Assembly: GCF_001591645.1 (NCBI RefSeq)
Contig: NZ_BCVH01000003.1
Coordinates: 62,001 to 126,000, forward strand
Length of the DNA: 64,000 bases
Source: Robertmurraya korlensis NBRC 107688
GTDB lineage: Bacteria > Bacillota > Bacilli > Bacillales > Cytobacillaceae
Direction: 5' to 3'
The position numbers and the translations under genes were made by a program. Under the pieces are notes generated by a model that saw nothing but the letters and a program-made list of their open reading frames with translations, did no database searches and was not told the DNA's origin. Shown piece by piece: positions 63,973 to 64,000 of this stretch (within the stretch, counting starts at the first letter, position 1; every line of letters starts with the position of its first letter).

Positions 63973-64000
63973 TGTAAATCCTCCCTATTGTATGAGAAGT

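Overview
The window is about 64 kb of a low-GC Gram-positive chromosome, most likely Bacillaceae (Bacillus sensu lato). The signs are strong AGGAGG-type ribosome binding sites with many GTG/TTG starts, lipoprotein signals, short intergenic rho-independent terminators, Zur boxes of the B. subtilis type, and families typical of bacilli (ZagA/YciC, zinc-free ribosomal protein paralogues, BCCT, YkvA, ECF sigma with ABC exporter). No rRNA, tRNA or CRISPR array was seen.

Layout. 1-5.5 kb: an ABC exporter cut by the window edge, then single housekeeping or hypothetical genes. 5.5-15.5 kb: a zinc-starvation island. A His-rich zinc-binding lipoprotein (AdcA type), an FAD enzyme, the GTPase ZagA/YciC, zinc-independent ribosomal proteins L31 and S14, a small unknown protein and a five-gene Nik/Opp-type importer are interleaved with at least six Zur-box-like dyads. 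Between zagA and rpmE2 lies an array of 22-nt palindromes at an exact 52-bp period. 15.5-22.4 kb: a phospholipase D-type protein, a diguanylate cyclase, small and membrane proteins, a frameshifted TolB-like membrane protein and a decayed VOC gene.

22.9-32.7 kb: a catabolic cluster. A PrpR-like regulator that has lost its sigma-54 contact motif precedes a DapA-like aldolase, an iron alcohol dehydrogenase, a DUF1537 sugar-acid kinase, a PdxA2-like dehydrogenase, a BNR sialidase-like protein and an SLC13 transporter. Repeated TGTTT-N7-AAACA-type dyads sit on ordinary sigma-A-like promoters. Decayed genes (a second sialidase copy, an esterase and a permease tail) lie between and after them. 32.8-40 kb: an XRE regulator with a DUF2975 protein, a BCCT transporter, a second UppS-like prenyl transferase, and an ECF sigma/anti-sigma/ABC operon.

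40.3-57.3 kb: a defence-type accessory island. It holds a truncated nuclease-like gene, a MazG-like enzyme, a two-gene McrBC-like system, a broken antiviral-type reverse transcriptase with a structured leader RNA, membrane proteins of unknown role, a DUF262/HNH (GmrSD-like) protein, a GIY-YIG/DUF2075 helicase-like protein with a second MazG-like protein, and YkvA. The RT leader carries an uninterrupted reading frame on the opposite strand that would encode a strongly helical peptide. This recalls DRT2 systems, in which the RT copies a non-coding RNA into a repeated gene, and is the most unusual observation in the window. 57.6-64 kb: hybrid cluster protein (hcp) behind an Fnr-like box, an iron/phosphonate-type ABC importer and a small ORF on the minus strand.

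Functions are inferred from recognisable motifs only; no database search was run.
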